This document shows, in pieces, positions 1 through 8,368 of a stretch of 40,916 nucleotides of DNA. The DNA is from Bacteroidetes bacterium CG12_big_fil_rev_8_21_14_0_65_60_17. Its GTDB lineage: Bacteria; Bacteroidota; Rhodothermia; Rhodothermales; UBA10348. The notes under the pieces were generated by a model that worked only from the letters and a program-made list of their open reading frames with translations, did no database searches and had not been told where the DNA came from. Each line of letters begins with the position of its first letter. Position 1 is the stretch's first letter. The DNA lies in NCBI GenBank assembly GCA_002787815.1, contig PCUY01000074.1:1-40916 (forward strand). Direction: 5' to 3'. A program made the position numbers and the translations under genes.

Positions 1-275
1 TCCGCGAAAATCTTGCCACCGCGGGCGACGATGAGTGCCGTCTCCTGGTCGCCTGTCGTCGGCGTAGCCAGGCCCTTGATAACCGTACCGGCTTCGATGG
101 TCAGCGTCTCGCCGTCTTCGACGTAGACGTTGCCGTCCATGATGTATTCCGTGTCGGCCGTCCAGAACGTGTCGCCTGTTATCGAAGCATTCGTAACGGT
201 GACCTGCTGGGCCGCGGCGGGCATGACGCCGATGGCGACCAGCATGATGGTCAGTGTCAGTAGGTGTCGTTTCAT
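1..275 (-). CDS. Secreted/surface protein, N-terminal part only (runs off left edge)
   Basis: This reading frame is open from an ATG at 275 to the window edge, giving 91 codons. It starts MKRHLLTLTIMLVAIG and has a hydrophobic stretch ending in AAAQQ, a clear Sec signal peptide with cleavage near residue 22. The mature start (VTVTNASITGDTFW, then DGNVYVEDGETLTIEAGTVI) resembles the beta-rich start of Bacteroidota surface proteins that often carry a T9SS sorting tail, but the C-terminus lies outside the window. It begins 33 nt after the stop of the TonB receptor gene on the same strand, so the two are probably co-transcribed, like a receptor with a cognate surface protein. The start is supported by the signal peptide. 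The function is unknown. Confidence 0.75.
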   Translation of the reverse strand, partial: MKRHLLTLTIMLVAIGVMPAAAQQVTVTNASITGDTFWTADTEYIMDGNVYVEDGETLTIEAGTVIKGLATPTTGDQETALIVARGGKIFA

Positions 276-308
276 GTTTTCTGTTGTCAGTGGTTTGTTG
301 CTGTGCGT

Positions 309-3185
309 TTAAATACCGTAAGAGACACCGAGCTTGAACGTGCGTCCCAGCCGGTAGCGGGTGGCGACAAAGCGCTCGCCGCCCAATTCGTGTGCCGTCA
401 GGTAGTCGTCATCGAAGATGTTGTTGACCGCAAAGGACACGGACACGTTGCCAACGAACGTCTTCGATACGGTGGCATTGAGGTCATTGCGACCGAATTC
501 GAATATGTTCGGCGTGCCTCCGATCGATACATTGGTAAGTCGTTTTCCGAGACGGTTGTAGGCCATCGAGGCCGACATGTCATACCGCGGGATGTCCCAG
601 GCCAGCACGGCGTTGAACACGAAGCTGGCCTGGCCCTGGAACGGACGGGTATCGCCGATATCAAAACCGGTCGCGAACTCCTTCTCGCGCTCGGGGACGT
701 CCGTCTCCGAGTCAATCAGGGCAAGGTTCGTGCTCAAAAGCAGGGTGCTGAGTCGCTGCGAAATAAAGTCGAGTCGCTTTCTGGCTTCGAATTCCGCTCC
801 CAGGATTTCAGCCTTGCCCACGTTCTGGAATGTTTCCTGGTTGTTGTTCGAGACAATGACGCGTTCAATCGGGTCCTGGATGTGCTTGAAGAAGCCGCTT
901 ACCGATACGAGTTCGCCAGGTCGCAGAAACCACTCCCAGCGCAGGTCATAGTTCGTGATGAGTGAGCGCTGTAGGTCGGGGTTACCGGCCGTCACACGGC
1001 CACCCGCAAAATCAAAGGCCGAGAAAGGTGCCTTTTCGCGGAACGTGGGCCGCGCCAGTGTGCGTGTTACGGCGGCGCGTAAATTCATGTCGTTGCCGAG
1101 ACCGTAAACCAGGTTCACACTGGGGAGCCAGTCCGTATCGTCGAGCGTACCCGGCGCCTTCGTGGTGTCAAAGCTGACGATCTCCATGTCCGTATCCTCA
1201 AGGCGCACACCGGTTATGAGGCGGAGACGCCTGGTTACGGGTACATCCACCATGGCGTAGGCCGCATTCGTGGTCAGGTCGCCATCGAAGTTGTTCGATA
1301 TAATCGTATTATCACGGATGGTATTACCGAACTGCAGCCGCCCGCGGCTGTCCATACCTACCAGTCCCAGATTCTCCGGTCCGAAATAGGCGTTGACGTC
1401 GCCGTTGAATCCAGAAAACGTGTTCACACCGGCCACGTAGTCGAATTTGCGCTCGCGGAAAGCACGGTCCTTCTCCAGGATGGAGCCTCCAGCCTTGATG
1501 GCCCCCGAGCGTCCTTTGAGCTTTACGGGCAGTTCGAGGTTCACGGCCACTTCGCGATTTTCCTCCGCCATGGTGCGGAAAAGGCGGGTCGGCGGAGATG
1601 CATTGGACGAGCCGAGTACAAGATCAAAAACGCGGGACGACGGATCTCCGGGCGTGCGTTCAATGAACTGGTCGAAGAAGAAGCGCAGGTCGGGTTCGTC
1701 CTGTTCCGTGTTCGCGATCGACACGAGCCAGTCGGCCTTGAGTTTGCCGAGTGGGAGGAGGACGTGTTCTCCGCGCGCCTGGTAGCTTGTCACGAACCGC
1801 TCCGTAAACCGCACGGAAAACGTTTCAAATGTGACGGTTTCGGGCGAGTTCTTGGGGAATATACCCTGCTGAATGCGGCCTTCGTGATCCGTAACCTGGG
1901 ACCGCATGACCTGCAGGCTGAGTTCATGGAGCGGGTGGATCTTATAGGCCAGACTGCCCATGCCGGACCAGGACACTTCTTCCTTGCCGTTGTTGTCTAC
2001 GAGGTCAAAATCCACGTTCAACTCGTTTGCTGCCGGATCCGACTTGTTGAACTGCGCCGTACGGCCGTCTTCGACGGCAGAGTACGAGCGGCCGTAGGTG
2101 CCGCTCGCAACAAAGCCGAGGCGCCGGCCGAACAGTCCGGTCTGGTTGCCGAACGTGACGTTGTAGGATTGGTCAAGGAGCGAAGACTGCTCCGATGGTA
2201 TCATCCGGGTTTTGAACGAGCGCGAAAAGGCGTCGAGCGATGCGGCCAGCTCCTCATCCCGCCTTGCCTGCGTGGCCCGCGGAATGTCCAGATCATCACC
2301 CTGCAGCAATCCTGGCATCTCGCGCAGCCCATCGTCAAATCCGATCCAGTCCGAGTCCGAGCGTTCACCGAGAATGAGATCGTCCCGCCCAGACGCATTG
2401 GTGTTATACGCAGTTGACGTTGAAATTTTGAACATCAACTGGTCCGGAAAATTCTTCGTGCGCACATCCACACTGCCGCCGGAGAAGTTACCCGGTTTGT
2501 CCGGCGTGAAGGTTTTCGTGGTCACGATATTGTCGAGCAATCCGGCCGGAAAAAGGTCCAGCTGTGTCGCATTGTTGTCCGGATCGGCACTCGGCAACGC
2601 CGCGCCATTGAGCTGGGCATTTCCGTAGCGGCCACCCAGGCCCCGGACAATGACATACTTCGAATCCTGGACCGATGCGCCGGTCACGCGTGACATGGCT
2701 CCGGCCGCATCGGATGCGCCTGCCTGCGCCATCATTTCAGAGCTGATGGCGTCCGATACGGCACTGGCCTTCTGGCGGTCCCGAAGCAGCGTGGCTTCGT
2801 TGTTGCGGATGGCGCGGGCTTCCACGACGACGTCACCCTCGATTTCGTAGGCTTCGGGCGCAAGCGTCGCATCTACCCGTGTCACATCGCGGGCCAGGAT
2901 TTCAACGCCTTCAACGGTCAGCGTCTGGTACCCGATGAAGGAAAAACGCACGTCATACGTGCCGACTGGAATGCCTTCAATGCGGTACGACCCGTCAAGA
3001 CCCGCGGCGGTCCCGAGAAGCGTTCCTTCCAGTTGTACGTTGGCCCCGATCAGGCCGTCTCCGTATTCACCGTCAATGACGGTTCCAATCAACGTTCCCG
3101 TCTGCGCATGGGCTCGGCTGCTGAGCGCGGGGAACACAAACACAGCAACGAGGAGCAGGACGCCCCAGCTGGATTTGGTTCTCAT
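309..3185 (-). CDS. TonB-dependent outer-membrane receptor (SusC/RagA-like architecture)
   Basis: An outer-membrane beta-barrel transporter that takes up a ligand using TonB/ExbBD energy. I chose the ATG at 3185 (958 aa) over an in-frame TTG at 3212 because it gives a normal signal peptide (MRTKSSWGVLLLVAVFVF, cleaved after AHA). Order: signal peptide about 1-27; carboxypeptidase-regulatory-like beta-sandwich about 29-110 (GTVIDGEYGDGLIGANVQLEG, GSYRIEGIPVGTYDVRF); plug about 130-245 (VIVRGLGGRYGNAQLNG, FTPDKPGNFSGGSVDVRT); barrel to the end, with late strands such as VNNIFDDDYLTAHELGG and a terminal aromatic-rich strand. The substrate cannot be read from the sequence. The gene is followed closely by a secreted protein gene, as in receptor/surface-protein pairs. 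No SusD homologue is visible in the part present. Confidence 0.9.
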   Translation of the reverse strand: MRTKSSWGVLLLVAVFVFPALSSRAHAQTGTLIGTVIDGEYGDGLIGANVQLEGTLLGTAAGLDGSYRIEGIPVGTYDVRFSFIGYQTLTVEGVEILARDVTRVDATLAPEAYEIEGDVVVEARAIRNNEATLLRDRQKASAVSDAISSEMMAQAGASDAAGAMSRVTGASVQDSKYVIVRGLGGRYGNAQLNGAALPSADPDNNATQLDLFPAGLLDNIVTTKTFTPDKPGNFSGGSVDVRTKNFPDQLMFKISTSTAYNTNASGRDDLILGERSDSDWIGFDDGLREMPGLLQGDDLDIPRATQARRDEELAASLDAFSRSFKTRMIPSEQSSLLDQSYNVTFGNQTGLFGRRLGFVASGTYGRSYSAVEDGRTAQFNKSDPAANELNVDFDLVDNNGKEEVSWSGMGSLAYKIHPLHELSLQVMRSQVTDHEGRIQQGIFPKNSPETVTFETFSVRFTERFVTSYQARGEHVLLPLGKLKADWLVSIANTEQDEPDLRFFFDQFIERTPGDPSSRVFDLVLGSSNASPPTRLFRTMAEENREVAVNLELPVKLKGRSGAIKAGGSILEKDRAFRERKFDYVAGVNTFSGFNGDVNAYFGPENLGLVGMDSRGRLQFGNTIRDNTIISNNFDGDLTTNAAYAMVDVPVTRRLRLITGVRLEDTDMEIVSFDTTKAPGTLDDTDWLPSVNLVYGLGNDMNLRAAVTRTLARPTFREKAPFSAFDFAGGRVTAGNPDLQRSLITNYDLRWEWFLRPGELVSVSGFFKHIQDPIERVIVSNNNQETFQNVGKAEILGAEFEARKRLDFISQRLSTLLLSTNLALIDSETDVPEREKEFATGFDIGDTRPFQGQASFVFNAVLAWDIPRYDMSASMAYNRLGKRLTNVSIGGTPNIFEFGRNDLNATVSKTFVGNVSVSFAVNNIFDDDYLTAHELGGERFVATRYRLGRTFKLGVSYGI

Positions 3186-3219
3186 GAGGATTACTCGGTT
3201 TGGGTTGGACAACAGGCAC

Positions 3220-3239
3220 CCGCTGTCGGCTCACAGCGG
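3220..3239 (-). promoter_or_regulatory. Inverted repeat upstream of the TonB receptor gene
   Basis: Seven-base arms CCGCTGT and ACAGCGG are separated by a 6-nt loop, 35 nt upstream of the receptor start and downstream of the htpG stop. No T-tract follows on either strand, so it is not an obvious terminator. It could be an operator or a leader hairpin for the receptor gene. The arms are short, so chance cannot be excluded. Confidence 0.25.
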
Positions 3240-3287
3240 ATGACTCGTTTTCAGTCCCAAGAGTAACCCCGTAAGGTTATCTGAATA

Positions 3288-5192
3288 TTACGCCCCGGCG
3301 TCAGCGGCCTCGTCCGGCGTCGTAGCGCGAACGAGCAGATCGGTCATGCGCGAGACCAGCGTTTCGGGCGATTCCAGCGTGCCCTCGATGAGCTCGGCAC
3401 CCGCAAAAATCTGCTCTATGGCCAGTTCAACATCTTTCTCGCGGAACGGCTCTGCGCGCAGGGCCGCCAGGTTTTTCATGAGCGGATGCCGCATGTTGAC
3501 CTCCAGCACCTTTTTGCTCGATGTGAAGTTTTCATCCATCATGCGCATCATGCGCTCCATCTGGGCATCCATCCCTGCTTTTCCGGTAACCAGCGTCGCG
3601 ACCGAATCCACAAGGCGCTCGCTCGGCTGGACGTCCTCGACGCGGTCACCAAGCACCGATTTGATCCGATCAATCAGCTTACCGGCCTCTTTCTTTGACA
3701 GCCCTCCCTTTTTCTTCTTGTCATCCAGTTTCAGGTCAGACTTCTCGATGGACGTCAGCTCGATGGCCTTGTACTTCGGGATGGAGGGCACGATAAAGGC
3801 ATCGACCGGATCGGTCATGAGCAGCACTTCGATGTCGTTCGCGCGGAAGTACTCGAGGCTCGGGTGGCGCTCAAGGGCCGGCCGGTTGTCACCGAGGATG
3901 TAGTAAATGGCCTTCTGGCCCTCCTGCATGCGGTCAACGTAGGCGGCCAGCGAAGTCATGTCGCCCGCTTCTCCGTGGGTCGATTCAAAGCGGATGAGTT
4001 CCATGAGTTCGTCGCGGTGCTCGAATTCGGACGACAGTCCACTTTTGAACAGGGGCCCGAATTCCCGGGTGAACGTCTGGAACCGCTCCTGGTCTTCGTC
4101 CGCTGCCCACTCGGCAAGCGTTCCAAGAAGTTTCGAGACGAGCGTCTTGCGGATCTTGGCCATCACGGGGCTGTGCTGCGTGGCCTCACGCGACACATTC
4201 AGCGGCAGATCGGACGTGTCCACCACACCCCGCACGAAGCGCAGGTATTCGGGAAGCAGGCTCCTGCAGTCATCCTGGATGAACACCTTCGATGAATAGA
4301 GATGGAGTCCGTGCTCGAAATCTTCCCGGAACATGCCCTGCGGTGCCTTTTTGGGTACAAAAAGCAGCGCACGGAAGGCCACGACGCCTTCAATGGCCAG
4401 GTGCAGATGCCCAAGTGGCTCTTCGCTGTCGGCCGAAATGAACTTGTAGAACTCCGCAAGCTCCTCCTCGGTAAGCTCCGATTTGGGCCGGTGCCAGAGC
4501 GCGGCCACCGTGTTCACCTTCTCCCCGTCTACGTGGATGGGAAAATCCACAAAGTTGGAGTACTTCCGGATAATACTCTGGATGCGCCACTTTTTGGCAA
4601 AATCGTCCTTGTCCTCCTTCAGGAAGAGTGTGATCTCGGTTCCGCGTGCCGTCCGGTCCGACTCTTCAATGGTATAACTCCCCGTGCCATCCGACGTCCA
4701 CAGAAGCGGCGTGCTGTCCGAATCGGCATTCCGCGTCCGTATCTCAATGCGATCGGCCACCATGAAGGCCGCATAGAAGCCAACGCCGAACTGTCCGATC
4801 AATTCGGCATTGAGCGGTCCATCCTTTTTCTTTCTGAGCTCCTCGACAAAGGCCAGCGTACCGCTGCTGGCCACCGTACCGATCCGCTCTATCAGGTCTT
4901 CGCGCGTCATGCCGATACCCGTATCGGTCACGGTAAGCGTCCGCTCCTTCTCGTTGAGCGCAATGTCAATGCGCTGCTCGGCGTCCGCATCTACAATATC
5001 CCGATCGGTCAGCAGTCGGAAACGCACCTTGTTGAGGGCGTCCGACGCATTCGAAATGAGCTCGCGAAGGAAGATTTCCTCATGCGTGTAGAGCGAATGC
5101 ACAATGAGATGAAGCAGCTGCTTCATCTCGGCCCGGTATTCAAACGTTTCGGGTGCTGCGGCGGCGTCAGTATCAGTATTGGAAGTACTCAT
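3288..5192 (-). CDS. htpG: Chaperone HtpG (bacterial Hsp90)
   Basis: An ATP-driven cytosolic dimeric chaperone of 634 aa, close to the usual bacterial length. The N-terminal GHKL ATPase domain (about 1-230) shows the Hsp90 signatures RELISNASDALNK (near 43-55), DTGIGM (near 90) and GQFGVGFYAAF (near 133). The middle domain (about 240-500) contains NVSREATQHSPVM, and the C-terminal dimerisation domain includes MERMMRMMDE and VNMRHPLMKNL. There is no eukaryotic MEEVD tail. The ATG overlaps the stop of the upstream DUF4340 gene by 4 nt (ATGA), so it is translationally coupled to the GldA-F-G-like ABC genes. That is unusual company for a heat-shock chaperone, which normally has its own promoter. 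I did not see a CIRCE element in front of it. Confidence 0.97.
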   Translation of the reverse strand: MSTSNTDTDAAAAPETFEYRAEMKQLLHLIVHSLYTHEEIFLRELISNASDALNKVRFRLLTDRDIVDADAEQRIDIALNEKERTLTVTDTGIGMTREDLIERIGTVASSGTLAFVEELRKKKDGPLNAELIGQFGVGFYAAFMVADRIEIRTRNADSDSTPLLWTSDGTGSYTIEESDRTARGTEITLFLKEDKDDFAKKWRIQSIIRKYSNFVDFPIHVDGEKVNTVAALWHRPKSELTEEELAEFYKFISADSEEPLGHLHLAIEGVVAFRALLFVPKKAPQGMFREDFEHGLHLYSSKVFIQDDCRSLLPEYLRFVRGVVDTSDLPLNVSREATQHSPVMAKIRKTLVSKLLGTLAEWAADEDQERFQTFTREFGPLFKSGLSSEFEHRDELMELIRFESTHGEAGDMTSLAAYVDRMQEGQKAIYYILGDNRPALERHPSLEYFRANDIEVLLMTDPVDAFIVPSIPKYKAIELTSIEKSDLKLDDKKKKGGLSKKEAGKLIDRIKSVLGDRVEDVQPSERLVDSVATLVTGKAGMDAQMERMMRMMDENFTSSKKVLEVNMRHPLMKNLAALRAEPFREKDVELAIEQIFAGAELIEGTLESPETLVSRMTDLLVRATTPDEAADAGA

Positions 5193-6124
5193 TGGTCAAG
5201 AAGCGTTTCTGGATCGGGGAACAGCGTGTTGAGGCGCGTGGCGAAGACCTTCCAGGTCGTGGATGGTTCCCTGTCAAGGGTCATCGCATAGCCGCCTTCA
5301 CGTGAAACGAACTCGAACGCGTAGGTCTCGCCGCCGGCCGTGACTTCAAGGCGGCGCGTGTCAGTATTGTCCGGATCCGCGGCGGCGCCATCCACTCCGG
5401 CGACCGCGTCGTCATAGAACCCGTCTGCCGTAAACGGATTGAATGCGGACGCAAGGCGATTGGCCGGAATGAGCGATGCCGGGCCCGTGGTTCCGGATGT
5501 CTGGAGCGTCCAGCCCTCACCCGACCGCGTGAGCATGAAGGCGTGTTCGGCGGATGTCGCCTCAATGCGCTCAATGGCATCGGGCTCAAGGCGCACGACG
5601 CGCTTGTCGCGCCAGCGGTCAACGGTCGGATCGACCCAGAGCCGGGGGCTGACGCTGAACACCCGGTCGTCGCCTTCGAGACGCACATAACTCGACGAAA
5701 AATCCGGACCGGTCTCGGATATGAAGAGCGTCCTCGTCTGCCCCTGTCCGAGCATCACGTCGAGCCTCAGCGCCTGGTCTGCCACACCAAAGCGGTCCCA
5801 CCGATCGGGCGATCGGGTCACGGTCGCCCGCACCTCGGCCTCCACAAGTTTTTCCAGCGCGCGCGCGACGGTACCGGAGTCGGCACGCGGCCCCGCTCGA
5901 CCGGACGAACCGTCTGCGGCATCCAGGCGCCACACACCGTCATCACGGTACACGCCAATGGCGAGACTGTCACGGGAGAGCTGTATCCGGCTTACGCGGT
6001 CTGCATCCAGGCGAAGATCCGGTGCGTCGATGGTCGAAGGATTGGTGTCAAATACGCCCGTGAGCCAGGCCAGGCCGATGAGAGCGGCCAGAAGGCCCAC
6101 GAGCCTGATCAGCGTCGTGTTCAT
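5189..6124 (-). CDS. DUF4340 domain protein, membrane-anchored
   Basis: A 311-residue protein with one N-terminal membrane segment (RLVGLLAALIGLAWLTGVF) and a long exported beta-rich region with repeated motifs such as ISRDSLAIGVYRDDGVWRLDA-like and PLWVDP-like stretches, which fits the DUF4340 family. Genes of this family commonly sit directly downstream of gldG-type ABC auxiliary genes and are thought to be accessory envelope components; no activity is established. I chose the ATG at 6124 because it overlaps the gldG-like stop as ATGA and places the hydrophobic segment at the N-terminus; the frame also opens 14 codons further upstream inside gldG. The stop overlaps the htpG start by 4 nt. 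The family call rests on architecture and context. Confidence 0.75.
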   Translation of the reverse strand: MNTTLIRLVGLLAALIGLAWLTGVFDTNPSTIDAPDLRLDADRVSRIQLSRDSLAIGVYRDDGVWRLDAADGSSGRAGPRADSGTVARALEKLVEAEVRATVTRSPDRWDRFGVADQALRLDVMLGQGQTRTLFISETGPDFSSSYVRLEGDDRVFSVSPRLWVDPTVDRWRDKRVVRLEPDAIERIEATSAEHAFMLTRSGEGWTLQTSGTTGPASLIPANRLASAFNPFTADGFYDDAVAGVDGAAADPDNTDTRRLEVTAGGETYAFEFVSREGGYAMTLDREPSTTWKVFATRLNTLFPDPETLLDQ

Positions 6125-7656
6125 ACCGTATTCCTGTTTGCTGTGCTGCGTCGCCGCCGCCGCCACCGTACGAGCCCAATGGCGACCACGATCAGCACGG
6201 GGCCGAGCATATTGGCATACTTGATGAGCGGGCGGGCACCGTCAGGCACGGGTCGCAATTGGCGCGGTGTCATGTCTTTGGCACGAATGGTAAGCAGCGC
6301 ATCGTCCTGTGACAACCAGTCCACCACATTGAGGGCGAAGGTCAGATTCTGCGGAATCGTGCCCACCATCGATTCATCCAGGAAGTCCCCGTCTCCGACA
6401 AGCACCATGCGCGTATCAGGACTTCTCTGCCGCGTCGCGGACGAGTCCTCTCCGGGAAGGGCGTCGGGAAACGAACCCACATAGGTTGCCGCGAGCGGAT
6501 ACGGGCCACCCTCGAATCGGCGCTGCTCTTCCGATGGCTGGATGAAAAAGAAGTCCTGCTGCGTCTGGCTCCGGGGGGTTGACGACATGACGACGTGCCG
6601 CGACACCCCTGGCGGAAGCGCCTGGGTCGTGTCGATGGTCGACGCGTAGAAAAGCGCCACGTCCTGGAGGCGGCGCACCATCGTGTGGGACTCGTCCACA
6701 TTGGTTACCAAGGGGAAGAACGGATACAGGATTTGCCGCTGCAGATTGAAAATACCCTGGCGCTGCTGGACACGAATGGTGGAACTCTGCTCGTCCATGA
6801 CCAGATTGGGGCGAAGTGCCAGCCCCCATTCGGATAGCACGTCCTCAAGCCCCGTCGAAAGGGGCTGCGCCTGCCCGGCCTGCAAATCGGCATCGACCCG
6901 GTTCAGGAAAAAGGCCACGCGGCCCCCGCTTATGACATGCCGATTCAGGTTTTCGAGCGCCCGCTGCGAGAGCGTATCGGCCGGTGCAGCCACGACCAGA
7001 ACCGGAGGCACGTCCACAAGCCCGCTGTCGGCAAGCGCGACCAATTCCACGTCGTAGTTCCGCCTCAGCTCCTGGGCAAGCTGCTGCATATTGGACAGCG
7101 GAATTTCCCCGTGTCCCTCCGTAAAGCCGACGCGCGGCCGCTCCTCACGGACAAGCCGCCGCATGGCGCTTGTAATGTCGTATTCGAGCGTCGACAGGTC
7201 CTCGATGACAGGAATCACCTCCCGCTCTCCACCATACTCGAGCTGCAGACCCATCCAGGCATTTTTGACCTGCACGTTATCGCTCTCAATGACCTGGATC
7301 TGGACCGGAGGAATGCCCGCCTGTTGGGCTTCGCGACGCGCGTCGTCGTCGGTCGCCGGATCGACGAACCGATACTGGAAATCCCCGCCACCATAGGATG
7401 CGTAGTCGTCGAGCTTGTCCTTCAGGAAGCGGCGGTTGCCGGAGTAGGGTGCCGGCAGGTTGTCGGTGAACCACGCGGTCACGGTGAGCGGGTCATCGAG
7501 CGTCCCGGTGAGTTCACGCGATGCATCAGAAAGGGAGTATACCCTGTCGTCGGTCAGGTCGAGGCGTGCGAAAACCTCAAGCCCGATCACATTCACGACG
7601 ACAAGAATCAGGCCCACGACCAGCAGGGTCGAACGTGAGGTCCAATCTCGTTTCAT
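6121..7656 (-). CDS. gldG: GldG-like ABC transporter auxiliary protein
   Basis: A 511-residue membrane-anchored extracytoplasmic subunit of a GldA-F-G-type ABC complex. It has an N-terminal membrane segment (TLLVVGLILVVVNVIGLEVFA), the family's LTDDRVYSLSDASRELTGTLDDP opening, a large exported domain (ABC-type auxiliary family, including VGFTEGHGEIPL and a PDTRMVLVGDGDFLDES stretch) and a C-terminal membrane segment (GPVLIVVAIGLV) followed by a run of arginines. In gliding Bacteroidota GldG works with GldA and GldF; many non-gliding relatives also carry the set, so gliding should not be assumed. It starts 3 nt after the gldF-like stop, and its own stop overlaps the DUF4340 start (ATGA). Confidence 0.88.
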   Translation of the reverse strand: MKRDWTSRSTLLVVGLILVVVNVIGLEVFARLDLTDDRVYSLSDASRELTGTLDDPLTVTAWFTDNLPAPYSGNRRFLKDKLDDYASYGGGDFQYRFVDPATDDDARREAQQAGIPPVQIQVIESDNVQVKNAWMGLQLEYGGEREVIPVIEDLSTLEYDITSAMRRLVREERPRVGFTEGHGEIPLSNMQQLAQELRRNYDVELVALADSGLVDVPPVLVVAAPADTLSQRALENLNRHVISGGRVAFFLNRVDADLQAGQAQPLSTGLEDVLSEWGLALRPNLVMDEQSSTIRVQQRQGIFNLQRQILYPFFPLVTNVDESHTMVRRLQDVALFYASTIDTTQALPPGVSRHVVMSSTPRSQTQQDFFFIQPSEEQRRFEGGPYPLAATYVGSFPDALPGEDSSATRQRSPDTRMVLVGDGDFLDESMVGTIPQNLTFALNVVDWLSQDDALLTIRAKDMTPRQLRPVPDGARPLIKYANMLGPVLIVVAIGLVRWRRRRRSTANRNTV

Positions 7657-7659
7657 GTT

Positions 7660-8367
7660 TTATTCGGGTCTGCGCGAAAGACTGTAGGCGGTCAGCAGCG
7701 TCGCAAAAAACGTGACGCTTACGTAGTAGAGCACGTCGCGTGAATCGATCACACCGCGCATCATGTTCCGTGCGTGGAAATCCGTACCCAGATACTCCAG
7801 TACCCCAGCCAGCCAGCCCGGCGCGAACACCGTGACCTTGTCGAGCAGGAACAGCACGAATATGATCCCGAATCCGATAATGAAGGCCACGATCTGGTTG
7901 CGCGTGAGGCTCGATGCGAACATCCCGATGGCGCCGCACGTCGTGCCGAGCAGCAGCAGCCCGGCATAGCCCCCAACCGTCTGGCCGAGATCCAGATCGC
8001 CCATGAGCGAAAGACTGAGCGGATAAAGGAGCGTCGCCGCGAGACCCACGCCCAGGAAGATGACTACCGCCAAGAGCTTGCCGGCAATCACCTGCCAGTC
8101 CCGGATGGGCAGCGTCAGCAGGAGCTCGAGCGTACCCGCTCGACGCTCCTCGGCAAAGGTGGACATGGTCACAGCGGGCACGAAGAACAGGTAGATGAAG
8201 GGTATGAGATCGAACACACTCCGGAGCGATGCCGTGTTTTCGAGAAAAAGCGGATTGGCGAAAAACCATCCCGTGAACAGCAGGAACACGCTCAACACCA
8301 CGTAGGCCGCCGGACTGTCGAAATAGGCGCCAAGCTCCCGCTTCGTGAGTATCCAGGTCAGATGCAT
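7660..8367 (-). CDS. gldF: GldF-like ABC-2 type permease
   Basis: An integral membrane permease of 235 aa, the normal GldF length. I chose the ATG at 8367 (MHLTWILTKRELGAYFDSP) rather than the longer open frame because it lies one base after the ATPase stop and matches the family's KREL-x-YF-x-SP opening. Several hydrophobic helices are visible, including AAYVVLSVFLLFTGWFF, LIPFIYLFFVPAVTMSTFA, LLAVVIFLGVGLAATLLYPL, GLLLLGTTCGAIGMFASSL and VAFIIGFGIIFVLFLL. EERRAGTLELLLTLPIRDWQ is the ABC-2 coupling-type segment. It probably forms the membrane channel driven by the adjacent ATPase. The substrate is unknown. Confidence 0.9.
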   Translation of the reverse strand: MHLTWILTKRELGAYFDSPAAYVVLSVFLLFTGWFFANPLFLENTASLRSVFDLIPFIYLFFVPAVTMSTFAEERRAGTLELLLTLPIRDWQVIAGKLLAVVIFLGVGLAATLLYPLSLSLMGDLDLGQTVGGYAGLLLLGTTCGAIGMFASSLTRNQIVAFIIGFGIIFVLFLLDKVTVFAPGWLAGVLEYLGTDFHARNMMRGVIDSRDVLYYVSVTFFATLLTAYSLSRRPE

Positions 8368-8368
8368 G

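Noticed and set aside
264-965. Long plus-strand open frame opposite the TonB receptor gene
   Set aside because: It is the antisense shadow of a clear receptor gene in GC-rich DNA and has no family-like content.
4302-5291. A 329-codon plus-strand frame antisense to htpG
   Set aside because: The minus strand encodes an unmistakable Hsp90; the antisense frame crosses the htpG/DUF4340 junction and has no recognisable domain.
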